NCBI GenBank assembly: GCA_030040755.1
Contig: JASHTC010000132.1
Coordinates: forward strand, 1-7,339
DNA length: 7,339 nucleotides
DNA from: Thermoplasmata archaeon
Lineage (GTDB): Archaea; Thermoplasmatota; Thermoplasmata; Lutacidiplasmatales; UBA184
Direction of reading: 5' to 3'
Shown here: piece after piece, positions 1 to 5,925 of the stretch
Numbering within the stretch: the stretch's first letter is position 1
Layout: the number at the start of each line of letters is the position of its first letter
The notes under the pieces: generated by a model
Databases searched by the model: none
What the model saw: only the letters and a program-made list of their open reading frames with translations
What the model was told of the DNA's origin: nothing
Program-made: the position numbers and the translations under genes

Positions 1-187
1 TGTTCCCCGTGCCGGCCACGATCGCGACGCCGGAGGGGGGTGGGGGGAGGTGGTGCATCGCCTCCTCGGCGATCGCCCGCCCGGCCCGCTCCATCAGCGC
101 GTCGACCGAGACCCCGAGCGCCCCCGCATTGGCCTCCACGACCTCCATCTCGGCGAAGGTCAGCGGGCGGCCGATCTCGGCCCACAT
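1..187 (-). CDS. nnr: NAD(P)H-hydrate epimerase (YjeF_N / Nnr N-terminal domain), partial
   Basis: This is the first 62 codons of a gene running off the left edge; it starts at the ATG at 185-187. The peptide begins MWAEIGRPLTFAEMEVVEAN, has an ALMERAGRAIAEEA helix (about residues 30-43), and ends at the edge in VAIVAGTGN. That is the YjeF_N pattern: an N-terminal 'E-M' helix, a 'LMExAGxA' helix, then the first Rossmann strand ending in a glycine/asparagine loop that normally continues NGGDG. The family epimerises R- and S-forms of hydrated NAD(P)H so that the companion dehydratase can repair them; in archaea the two domains are often fused, which cannot be tested here. The start lies 8 bases after the aIF1A stop codon and a GAGG motif sits 6 bases upstream, so translation from a shared mRNA is likely. 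Product call is good; the full domain structure is unknown. Confidence 0.82.
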   Translation of the reverse strand, partial: MWAEIGRPLTFAEMEVVEANAGALGVSVDALMERAGRAIAEEAMHHLPPPPSGVAIVAGTGN

Positions 188-193
188 CGCGCG

Positions 194-197
194 CCTC
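194..197 (-). promoter_or_regulatory. Shine-Dalgarno site (GAGG) for nnr
   Basis: GAGG read on the minus strand lies 6 bases before the nnr ATG and overlaps the TGA stop of aIF1A. It supports the ATG at 185-187 as the start and fits an internal operon gene translated by a Shine-Dalgarno mechanism. Confidence 0.5.
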
Positions 198-639
198 AGC
201 TGGGGGGGGTCGCGGTCGGGGGTGCGTCCGGACGCGTCTCGCTCGAGCCGAAGAGGTTCACGGAGGGAGGCAGAAGGTTTCGGCGGGCCAGGTACTGCGC
301 CTGGGTCCGGCTGTACCGGAACAGGATGTCCGCCTTCCCTTCCTGGAAACCCCAGGGGCGGAGGATCAGGAGGTCGCCCTCCCGGATCCACATCTTCTTC
401 TTCATCTTGCCCGTGATCCGTCCCATCCGGGAGACCGAATCCTCGCACATCACTCGGATGCGCGCGGCACCGAGCAGCTGATTGGCGATTCCGAACACCT
501 CGCCGCGGTTGCGTCGAGGGAGCGGCAGGCGACCGACCTCCTCCCCGCCCTCTACGACCTCGACGGTCGGGGCGGGCTCCTCCGGGGACGGCGCGGGGGG
601 CGCCTCCTCCTCCGGGGACGGACTCGGGTCGGGGGTCAC
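196..639 (-). CDS. eif1a: Translation initiation factor aIF1A (eIF-1A family), with N- and C-terminal extensions
   Basis: The 147-residue product has the S1/OB-fold core of aIF1A/eIF1A at about residues 43-118. It shows the family landmarks RGEVFGIANQLLG, RIRVMCEDSVSRMGRITGKM, KKKMWIREGDLLILRPWGFQ and ADILFRYSRTQAQYL. The protein binds the small ribosomal subunit near the A site and helps start-codon selection; its presence marks the window as archaeal. Archaeal homologues usually start only a few residues before the basic RLPRxxxGEVFG segment. Here about 37 residues of Pro/Glu-rich sequence come first, and a Pro/Ser/Thr-rich tail of about 20 residues follows the core. I chose the GTG at 637-639 because it avoids overlap with the upstream amidohydrolase and has an AT-rich AAATA about 24 bases upstream. 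An in-frame GTG at 676-678 would add 13 residues and overlap the upstream gene by 14 bases. It lies between the amidohydrolase gene and nnr on the same strand. The family call is firm; the start is not. Confidence 0.93.
   Translation of the reverse strand: MTPDPSPSPEEEAPPAPSPEEPAPTVEVVEGGEEVGRLPLPRRNRGEVFGIANQLLGAARIRVMCEDSVSRMGRITGKMKKKMWIREGDLLILRPWGFQEGKADILFRYSRTQAQYLARRNLLPPSVNLFGSSETRPDAPPTATPPS
577..621. repeat. Short direct repeat inside the aIF1A N-terminal extension
   Basis: The 15-mer CTCCTCCGGGGACGG occurs at 577-591 and again at 607-621, a period of 30 bases. On the minus strand it encodes repeated Pro-Ser-Pro-Glu-Glu units (SPSPEEEAPPA then PSPEEPAP), so the acidic extension seems to have grown by an in-frame duplication of about ten codons. 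Confidence 0.6.
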
Positions 640-660
640 GCCGTGTAAAGAGGGGCCCAG

Positions 661-665
661 TATTT
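661..665 (-). promoter_or_regulatory. Possible TATA element for aIF1A
   Basis: AAATA on the minus strand (within GAAATACT) is centred 24 bases upstream of the GTG at 639 and lies in GC-rich surroundings, overlapping the end of the amidohydrolase gene. No Shine-Dalgarno motif precedes this GTG, so a leaderless internal transcript is possible. The match and spacing are weaker than for the promoters at 1541 and 1576. Confidence 0.3.
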
Positions 666-1516
666 CAGTTGGTCCCACGCCGGGGAAAGACGCGCACGGG
701 ATTCTCTTCGAGGATCTGGCGTTGCGCCTCGACGGGCAGGGGGAGGGCGCGGAAGGAGTCGAGGTTCGCCCGGATATCCTTGACCCCGGGGCCCGGCCAG
801 TCGGTGCCGAAGAGGGCCTTGTCCGCGAGGCGCGGCAGCGACGGGAAGTACTCGAGCAGGCGCGCGGGAGGGATCCCGGAGAGCTCCAGCCAGACGTTCG
901 GGAACCGCCGGGCCAGGAACACCGCCGTCTCCATCCAGAGGGGCCGTCCGCCGTGGGCGAGCACGACCGTGAGGTCCGGAAAGTCCACGGCGATGTCCTC
1001 GACCAGGAGCGGGTCGGCGAACCGGTTCCGGGCCCGCGGGAAGACCGAGGTCCCCGTGTGGAAGATCACCGGGAGCCGACGCCGCTCGCAGGCGGCGTAC
1101 AGCTCCCGCAACCCCGGCAGGCTGCCGTCGACGTAGGCGTTCGGTCGGAACAGCTGGTGCGGGGGATGGAGCTTGATGGCACGGATCCCGAGGCGGTCCT
1201 GGAGCCGGGCGACCTCCTCCGCGGGATGCGGATGGTCCGGCCGTAGTCCCCCGACCGCGATCAGCCGCTCCGGGTCGGCCCGGCAATATTCGCTGACGAA
1301 GTCGTTCGCCTTCTCCGTGTAGCCGATGACCTCCGGCGCGACGTAGTTGACCAGCAGGGCGCGCTCGACCCCGGACGCGTCCAGGTACTCGAGGAACGCC
1401 TTCGGCTCGCGCAGGTAGTGCCCGTGAGTCGCCTCCGAATAGCTGAGGATACGGACCGCGTCCGGGCGCATCTCCCACACCGGGTTGATGTGGACGTGGC
1501 AGTCCGTGATGCCCAT
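665..1516 (-). CDS. Amidohydrolase-family TIM-barrel metal-dependent hydrolase (Amidohydro_2, COG2159 type)
   Basis: The 283-residue protein starts MGITDCHVHINP, giving the metal-binding HxH (His7, His9) at the end of strand 1. Further expected ligands or active-site residues follow in the usual order: His153 in VIFHTG, His188 in VVLAHGG, and Asp239 in LFGTDWPG. The C-terminus (ILEENPVRVF) is the classic closing helix of this group. The family includes ACMSD-like decarboxylases and many uncharacterised hydrolases acting on C-C or C-N/C-O bonds. The substrate cannot be predicted, and the length fits the shorter 'TatD/amidohydro_2' members. The protein should be soluble, as no signal or membrane segment is present. 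It is the first gene of the minus-strand run into aIF1A and nnr. The ATG at 1514-1516 is supported by a TATA box 27 bases upstream, implying a leaderless mRNA. Confidence 0.88.
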   Translation of the reverse strand: MGITDCHVHINPVWEMRPDAVRILSYSEATHGHYLREPKAFLEYLDASGVERALLVNYVAPEVIGYTEKANDFVSEYCRADPERLIAVGGLRPDHPHPAEEVARLQDRLGIRAIKLHPPHQLFRPNAYVDGSLPGLRELYAACERRRLPVIFHTGTSVFPRARNRFADPLLVEDIAVDFPDLTVVLAHGGRPLWMETAVFLARRFPNVWLELSGIPPARLLEYFPSLPRLADKALFGTDWPGPGVKDIRANLDSFRALPLPVEAQRQILEENPVRVFPRRGTN

Positions 1517-1540
1517 CGGGCCGGGCCACCCGAGCGCCCG

Positions 1541-1546
1541 ATATAA
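1541..1546 (-). promoter_or_regulatory. TATA box of the amidohydrolase-aIF1A-nnr run
   Basis: TTATAT read on the minus strand is an isolated AT-rich hexamer in very GC-rich DNA, centred about 27 bases upstream of the ATG at 1516. This is the usual distance from an archaeal TATA box to the transcription start, so transcription probably begins at or beside the start codon (leaderless). No Shine-Dalgarno motif precedes the ATG. Confidence 0.7.
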
Positions 1547-1575
1547 GGCGGGGCCGGGGCGGCTGGATGGGTGGG

Positions 1576-1581
1576 CTTAAG
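1576..1581 (+). promoter_or_regulatory. TATA-like box of the PH-domain gene
   Basis: CTTAAG (within GGGCTTAAGTGCC) is centred about 28 bases upstream of the ATG at 1607. It faces away from the minus-strand TATA box at 1541-1546, so the 90-base gap is a divergent promoter with two separate cores. The spacing fits a leaderless mRNA starting at the ATG. Confidence 0.55.
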
Positions 1582-1606
1582 TGCCGTTCCCGGCCTGAAG
1601 CTCCCG

Positions 1607-2209
1607 ATGGCCGCCCCGAGCTCCCCGCCCTCGTCGACCCCTCCGCGATCGATGCCGAGGCTCCTGAAGGCGACCTACCTCGCCGACCAGGAGTATCTCC
1701 TGGACGAAACCCGCGCCACCAAGTTGTTCTACTTTCCCGGGCCGATCCTCTTCACGCTCATCTTCGGGGGCCTGGCCCTCGTCACGCGAGGCTCGCTGAT
1801 CGGCCTGACCTCCTACCAGTTCCCCGGGCCCCTCAGCGCGCTGAACACGGGGGGGTACGGGCACTACGTCGGCGACGTGTTCGTGCTCCTCTTCGTGATC
1901 GGCCTCCTCTGGATCCTCGTCCGGTACGTCCGCTGGAGGGCGACCGTCTACGCGGTCACCACGCGCCGCGTCATCGTCCAGCGGGGGATCTTCGGCAAGG
2001 ATTTCGACGAGATCCCGGTGACGCAGGTGCGGGGGGTCGATGTCCATATGTCGTTCGGCCAGCGGATCCTGGGCTACGGGACCGTCCGCGTGAGCTCCGA
2101 GGGCGGGACCAAGCTGGGGAACGAGGACTGGTTGGGGATCCCGCATCCGTTCAAGTTCCAGAAGACCATCGAGAACGCCACCCAAGCGATCCAGGGCCCC
2201 ACCCACTGA
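1607..2209 (+). CDS. Membrane protein with bacterial-type PH domain (bPH_2 / DUF304)
   Basis: The 200-residue protein has a Pro/Ser-rich N-terminus (about residues 1-17), two hydrophobic segments likely to span the membrane (about 42-60 and 88-107), and a C-terminal bPH_2 domain from about 108 to the end. The domain carries the typical run YAVTTRRVIVQRGIFG, then DEIPVTQVRGVDV, then ILGYGTVRVSSEGG. The small loop between the membrane segments (about 61-87) is Gly/Pro-rich. Proteins of this architecture (YdbS/YdbT type) are widespread in bacteria and archaea; their molecular role is not well defined. I chose the ATG at 1607 over the in-frame GTG at 1571 because 1571 lies upstream of the TATA-like element. 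An ATG at 1652 would also be possible. It appears monocistronic: the next plus-strand gene starts 110 bases later with its own AT-rich element. Confidence 0.85.
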   Translation: MAAPSSPPSSTPPRSMPRLLKATYLADQEYLLDETRATKLFYFPGPILFTLIFGGLALVTRGSLIGLTSYQFPGPLSALNTGGYGHYVGDVFVLLFVIGLLWILVRYVRWRATVYAVTTRRVIVQRGIFGKDFDEIPVTQVRGVDVHMSFGQRILGYGTVRVSSEGGTKLGNEDWLGIPHPFKFQKTIENATQAIQGPTH

Positions 2210-2284
2210 CGTACGGGGCCGGGCCCGCGGGGCGGCGCGGCGTTCCGACGTCGCGCGAGCCGCCGGCGGGGCGGGTGCGCACCG

Positions 2285-2290
2285 TTTAAT
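2285..2290 (+). promoter_or_regulatory. TATA-like box of fixC
   Basis: TTTAAT is the only AT-rich run in the 110-base gap 2210-2319. It is centred about 32 bases upstream of the ATG at 2320, predicting a leader of about five to seven bases. No Shine-Dalgarno motif is seen before the ATG. The rest of the gap is GC-rich and shows no gene or clear T-rich terminator. Confidence 0.5.
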
Positions 2291-2319
2291 CCGCGGCTCG
2301 GCCTCTCGGGCCCGCTCCT

Positions 2320-3621
2320 ATGGGCGACGACTTCGACGTCATCGTGGTGGGCGCCGGCATGGCCGGCACCTCCGCAGCGATCCGTCTCGCCCAGGGCGGA
2401 GCGAACGTGCTCCTGCTCGAGCGGGGGGCGGAGGCGGGCTCGAAGAACCTCTCGGGCGGAGTGCTCTGGGGCAACGACCTCGCCCGCATCCTCCCGAACT
2501 GGGCGACCGAGATGCCGGTCGAGCGCCACCTCGTCCGCAAGCGGTTCGGCTTCCTGACCGCGGACAGCGCGGTCTCCTTCGACTTCGACGATGGGGCCTG
2601 GCGCGCGCGGCCGTACGTCGCGCACACGGTGCTCCGCGCCCGCACGGACGCCTGGCTCACGAAGAAGGCCGAGGAGGCCGGGGCCACCGTGGTCACGTCG
2701 GTCCCGGTCGAGCGGTTGAACTGGGAAGGGACCCGGGTGCACGGGGTGGTCCAGGGCGGCGAAAAGATGACGGCCCCCGTCACGATCCTCGCCGACGGAA
2801 CCAACTCGCGGTTGGCGCTGGGCACCCCGATCCGGCCCGAACCGAGGCTGAGCGGCGAGTCGACCGAGCTCGGGATCAAGGAGGTCTACCGCCTCGATGC
2901 CGGCCGGATCGAGGAGCGGTTCTCGGTCGGGCCCGGCGAGGGGCACGCCGAGGAGTGGGTCGCTGGGCTGTTCCCGCCGGGGGTGATGGGGGGAGGATTC
3001 CTCTACACGAACCAGGACACGCTCTCCGTCGGCTTGATCCTCAGCATCCCCTCGCTGTTCGGGCGCGGGGTGTACTCGCACGACCTGATCGAGCAGTTCC
3101 GCCAGCACCCGGCGATCGCCGCGCGGCTCAAGGGGGCCGAGCTGGTGGAGTACGGCGCCAAACTGATCACGGGCGGCTGGGCGGGGCGCCCCTCCGCGTT
3201 CTCCGGGGACGGCTGGATGGTCGCGGGCGACGCGGCGGGGTTCGTCTTCTCGAACGGGATCGTGATCCAGGGGATGAACTATGCCGTGCGGAGCGGTCTC
3301 GAGGCGGCCGAGACGGCGCTCGCCGCGCGGTCGGCGGGCGGCGCGACGGCCGCGCGGCTCGCGGAGTACGAGCAACGCCTGGAACGCACCGGGATCCTGG
3401 GGGACTTCCGAGGGTTCGAAGCGATGGACCGCGTGAAATGGAACCCCCGCATCTACACCGCCTATCCGAAGTTCGCGGCCGAGCTGTTCCGCGCGATGAT
3501 GACCGAACGCGGCGCCCCGAAGGAACACCTCTACCGGCTCGCCCGTCGCGCTCAGGTCGCGGCCGGGCTCTCCATGCGGAGCCTGGCGAAGGACGGGTTC
3601 GACCTCGTCCGTGGCCTCTGA
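2320..3621 (+). CDS. fixC: FixC-type FAD-dependent electron transfer flavoprotein:quinone oxidoreductase
   Basis: The 433-residue flavoprotein, about the length of bacterial FixC, starts with a Rossmann FAD-binding fold: DVIVVGAGMAG (GxGxxG at 11-16) ending in Glu35 for the ribose. Next comes the ETF-QO/FixC hallmark GSKNLSGGVLWG (40-51). ILADG (156-160) and VAGDAAGFVFSNGIVIQGMN (301-320) are the second and third FAD-contact motifs of the geranylgeranyl reductase/FixC superfamily. EYGAKLITGGW (278-288) fits the substrate-side strand. The role is to take electrons from reduced EtfAB and pass them to quinone at the membrane. Unlike mitochondrial ETF-QO it has no C-terminal Fe-S domain, and I find no cysteine anywhere in it, so it would depend on a separate FixX ferredoxin not found here. 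It converges with the acd-etfBA operon and overlaps the next gene by one base (TGATG). A related reductase of the same superfamily is the main alternative. Confidence 0.88.
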   Translation: MGDDFDVIVVGAGMAGTSAAIRLAQGGANVLLLERGAEAGSKNLSGGVLWGNDLARILPNWATEMPVERHLVRKRFGFLTADSAVSFDFDDGAWRARPYVAHTVLRARTDAWLTKKAEEAGATVVTSVPVERLNWEGTRVHGVVQGGEKMTAPVTILADGTNSRLALGTPIRPEPRLSGESTELGIKEVYRLDAGRIEERFSVGPGEGHAEEWVAGLFPPGVMGGGFLYTNQDTLSVGLILSIPSLFGRGVYSHDLIEQFRQHPAIAARLKGAELVEYGAKLITGGWAGRPSAFSGDGWMVAGDAAGFVFSNGIVIQGMNYAVRSGLEAAETALAARSAGGATAARLAEYEQRLERTGILGDFRGFEAMDRVKWNPRIYTAYPKFAAELFRAMMTERGAPKEHLYRLARRAQVAAGLSMRSLAKDGFDLVRGL

Positions 3622-4187
3622 TGCCTCTCGGTCGCTCGGCCCGTCAGCGCGCGCTCCGGGGGCGGGTGCGCATCCGCTCCGCGCGTCCGGACGACTTCGA
3701 GGTCCTGGTCGAGCATCGACTCGGGATGTGGCGGGACATCGGAGGGAAGAGCGAGCGCTCGCTCACCGCCCACCGGCCCGTCTACGGCGCCTGGGCGCGG
3801 CCGCGCCTGGCCTCGGGAGAGCTGGCCGCCGTGATCGCCGAGGTGAACGGCCACCTGGCCGGCTCGGGCATGCTCTGGTGGATGCCCGCGCAGCCGCGGC
3901 CCGGGCTGGCCGCGGAGACGACCCCGTACATCCTGTCGATGTACACGCGGCCCGAGTACCGCGGGATCGGCGTCGCCACCGCCGTGGTGAGGTCGCTGGT
4001 CCGGCTCGCCCGGCAGGGCCATGCGGCCCGGGTGACCCTGCACGCCTCGACCCAGGGGAAGCACGTCTACGAGCGCCTCGGCTTCGAGATGACGACCGAG
4101 ATGCGGAAGTGGCTCCGCCGGCCGCCCCGGCCGGCGCCCCGGAGGTCCCGGCTCAACCCGCGCGCACGCGCCGGATCTCCGCGGTGA
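3621..4187 (+). CDS. GNAT-family N-acetyltransferase
   Basis: The 188-residue product has a GNAT fold at about residues 15-166. The acetyl-CoA pyrophosphate loop (motif A) is ILSMYTRPEYRGIGVATAVV (104-123), with the R/Q-x-x-G-x-G/A signature in YRGIGVA. The typical end of the domain is HVYERLGFEMTTEMRKWL (148-165). Such enzymes move an acetyl group from acetyl-CoA to an amine on a small molecule or protein; the substrate is not predictable. The last 23 residues are rich in Arg and Pro and lie beyond the fold. They are encoded partly over the 3' end of etfA on the other strand (35-base overlap at 4153-4187). The ATG overlaps the fixC stop by one base, so translational coupling with fixC is likely. 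A function in regulating the flavoproteins would be pure guesswork. Confidence 0.87.
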   Translation: MPLGRSARQRALRGRVRIRSARPDDFEVLVEHRLGMWRDIGGKSERSLTAHRPVYGAWARPRLASGELAAVIAEVNGHLAGSGMLWWMPAQPRPGLAAETTPYILSMYTRPEYRGIGVATAVVRSLVRLARQGHAARVTLHASTQGKHVYERLGFEMTTEMRKWLRRPPRPAPRRSRLNPRARAGSPR

Positions 4188-5133
4188 GCGCCGGCACGAC
4201 CTGGAACAGGTCCCCGGCGATCCCGTAGTCGGCGACCCGGAAGATCGGGGCGGTGGCGTCGGAGTTGATCGCCACGATCACGCGGGAGCTGACCATCCCG
4301 ACCAGGTGCTGGATGGCCCCCGAGATGCCGACGGCCACGTAGAGCTGGGGAGAGACCGAGCGTCCGGTCTGCCCGACCTGGAGCGACGCGGGCCGCCATC
4401 CGGCGTCCGTGACCGCCCGGGAGGCTCCGACCGCCGCGCCCAGCGCCGCCGCGAGCTCCTCGACCAGGCGGAAGTTCTCGGCGGCCCGGAGCCCTCGCCC
4501 GCCCGACACCACGATCGAGGCGTCCCCGAGGGAGGGGCCCGCGCCCTGGGCCACGGCCTCGAGCGCTACGCGCTTCGGCGCCCACAGCGCCGGCGGGACC
4601 TCCGCGGCCGCGACGGCCTCGACCTGCGGGGTGACGGGAGCCGGCGCGGGCGGGGGGAACGCGTGGGGCCGGAGCGCGAGGACGAACCGGGGCCCGCTCA
4701 GGCGCCGGGTCTCCGTGGCCCGGCCGCCGAAGACCGGCCGGCGCACCCGGAGTCCCCCGTCGACCCGAGCGGCGTCGGTGACCCCCGTCGCGGCCGAGGC
4801 CTTCCAGCGGACCGACACTCGCCCGACCAGGTCCCGTCCGTACGTCGTCCCGCCCACCAGCACCGCGTCGGCTCCGGTGGACTCCGCGGCGGCCACGACC
4901 GCCGGGGCGGCGGCCGCGACGGGAGCGGAGTCCAGGCGCGGGTCCTCCGCGACCAGCGCGCGCGGGAGGCCGAAGCGCCCGAACTCCTCAGCCACCGTGC
5001 GCGCGTGCGCCCCGGCGGCGAACCCGACCACCGCGCCCGGTCCGCCCTCGAGGCCCAGCGCGACGGCGACCGCATCCTGCGAGGCCGCGGCGAGATGTCC
5101 GGCGGAGGTTTCCGCCACGACGAGGACCGTCAC
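4153..5133 (-). CDS. etfA: Electron transfer flavoprotein, alpha subunit
   Basis: The 326-residue protein starts at a GTG (5131-5133) that overlaps the etfB stop by four bases (GTGA), giving tight coupling and equal production. Residues 1-185 form the less conserved N-terminal ETF domain with VLVVAETSAG at the start and VLVGGTTYGRDLVGRVS at 91-107. The C-terminal FAD domain is nearly canonical: VVSGGRGLRAAENF (208-221), AAVGASRAVTDAGW (233-246), QVGQTGRSVSPQLYVAVGIS (252-271), SGAIQHLVGM (271-280), VIVAINSD (285-292) and PIFRVADYGIAGDLFQVVP (296-314). With EtfB it carries FAD and shuttles electrons from acyl-CoA dehydrogenases to an ETF-quinone oxidoreductase. An Ala/Pro-rich linker (about 158-180) sits between the domains. 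It is the last gene of the acd-etfB-etfA operon. Confidence 0.96.
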   Translation of the reverse strand: MTVLVVAETSAGHLAAASQDAVAVALGLEGGPGAVVGFAAGAHARTVAEEFGRFGLPRALVAEDPRLDSAPVAAAAPAVVAAAESTGADAVLVGGTTYGRDLVGRVSVRWKASAATGVTDAARVDGGLRVRRPVFGGRATETRRLSGPRFVLALRPHAFPPPAPAPVTPQVEAVAAAEVPPALWAPKRVALEAVAQGAGPSLGDASIVVSGGRGLRAAENFRLVEELAAALGAAVGASRAVTDAGWRPASLQVGQTGRSVSPQLYVAVGISGAIQHLVGMVSSRVIVAINSDATAPIFRVADYGIAGDLFQVVPALTAEIRRVRAG

Positions 5134-5909
5134 GAGAGCACCTTCGCCTCCTCGCGCAGGACCCGCACGAGGCGCTGGGCGGCCTCCTCCGGAGTCTTGA
5201 ATTCGATCATCCGGGCGCCGGTCCGCGGCGGCGGGAGCTCGAACTTCTCCGGCTCGCTCGAGGGGGTCGCGCCGCTCGCGTCGGCGGGAGCCCGAGCGAT
5301 CGGCGCCTTCCGGGACTTGAGGATGTTCGGGAGCTTGGCGGTGCGCGGGTCGTTCCACGCTTGCTGCAGTCCGACGACGAGGGGCGGGGCCGCCTCCCAG
5401 CGCTCGACCCCCGGCTCGGTGACCCGCTGGAACTTGAACCGGCTCGAGCTCGCGTCCCACCGGAGGTCCACGACGAAGCCGAGGTCGGCCACTCCGAGGA
5501 GCTCGCCCAGGGCGCCGGCGAAGAGGCCCGCTTCGTCGTCGCCGGCTTGCTTGCCGCAGAGGATGAGGTCGTGGGCGCCGGAGCGCAGCACGGCGGCGAT
5601 GGCGCCCGCGGCCCGCACCGGGTCGCTCGCGAACGGCGCCGGAGCCTCGACCCAGGTCGCCTTGTCGCACCCGAGCGCGATCGCGGCGCGCAGCACCTCC
5701 TCGGTCCGGGGTGCGGGACCGCAGGAGAGGACATGGACGGTGGAGCCCGGCACGGATTCCTTCATCAGGAGGGCCTGCTCCACCGCCGACTCGTCGTATC
5801 CGGCCAGGATGAATTTCACGCCCTCGGCGTCGAGCGTGCGACCGTCCGGAGCGACCCGGAGTCGGGTCTCCGGTTCGGGGACGGGTTTGACGCAGACGAC
5901 GATCTCCAC
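5130..5909 (-). CDS. etfB: Electron transfer flavoprotein, beta subunit
   Basis: The 259-residue product starts MEIVVCVKPVPEPETRL, the usual ETF-beta N-terminus, with FILAGYDESAVEQALLMKE at 33-51. The nucleotide-binding region includes HDLILCGKQAGDDEAGLFAG (113-132), where AMP or a second FAD is held in this family. Residues 187-202 (NDPRTAKLPNILKSRK) match the recognition loop that docks onto acyl-CoA dehydrogenases, with the key leucine at 193. The start is a GTG at 5907-5909, preceded by AGGA six bases upstream and 16 bases from the acd stop. The N-terminus and length are normal. Whether this is a plain ETF or a bifurcating one cannot be decided from the gene alone; its pairing with an acyl-CoA dehydrogenase favours the plain type. 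Confidence 0.96.
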   Translation of the reverse strand: MEIVVCVKPVPEPETRLRVAPDGRTLDAEGVKFILAGYDESAVEQALLMKESVPGSTVHVLSCGPAPRTEEVLRAAIALGCDKATWVEAPAPFASDPVRAAGAIAAVLRSGAHDLILCGKQAGDDEAGLFAGALGELLGVADLGFVVDLRWDASSSRFKFQRVTEPGVERWEAAPPLVVGLQQAWNDPRTAKLPNILKSRKAPIARAPADASGATPSSEPEKFELPPPRTGARMIEFKTPEEAAQRLVRVLREEAKVLS

Positions 5910-5915
5910 GGCGTG

Positions 5916-5919
5916 TCCT
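5916..5919 (-). promoter_or_regulatory. Shine-Dalgarno site (AGGA) for etfB
   Basis: AGGA on the minus strand lies six bases upstream of the GTG start of etfB, in the 16-base gap after the acd stop codon. It supports the GTG start and internal initiation on a shared acd-etfB-etfA mRNA. Confidence 0.45.
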
Positions 5920-5925
5920 GCGGCC

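Noticed and set aside
636..1529. A 297-codon minus-strand frame overlapping the amidohydrolase
   Set aside because: Same strand but a different frame, with low-complexity product; the 665-1516 frame has all the metal-binding motifs of the amidohydrolase family.
1571..1606. Upstream GTG start for the PH-domain gene
   Set aside because: This GTG lies upstream of the TATA-like element at 1576-1581 and so would not be on the predicted transcript; the ATG at 1607 has ideal promoter spacing.
2210..2319. Possible small RNA or terminator between the PH gene and fixC
   Set aside because: The gap is GC-rich with loose self-complementarity, as expected by composition, and has no T-run or tRNA-like pattern.
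2074..3528. A 484-codon minus-strand open frame opposite fixC
   Set aside because: Arg/Pro/Gly/His-rich composition with no recognisable motif; the plus strand carries the clear FAD-binding FixC protein.
3621..4187. Possible fixX hidden after fixC
   Set aside because: All frames in this stretch were inspected for a cysteine-rich ferredoxin pattern; the only credible protein is the GNAT enzyme.
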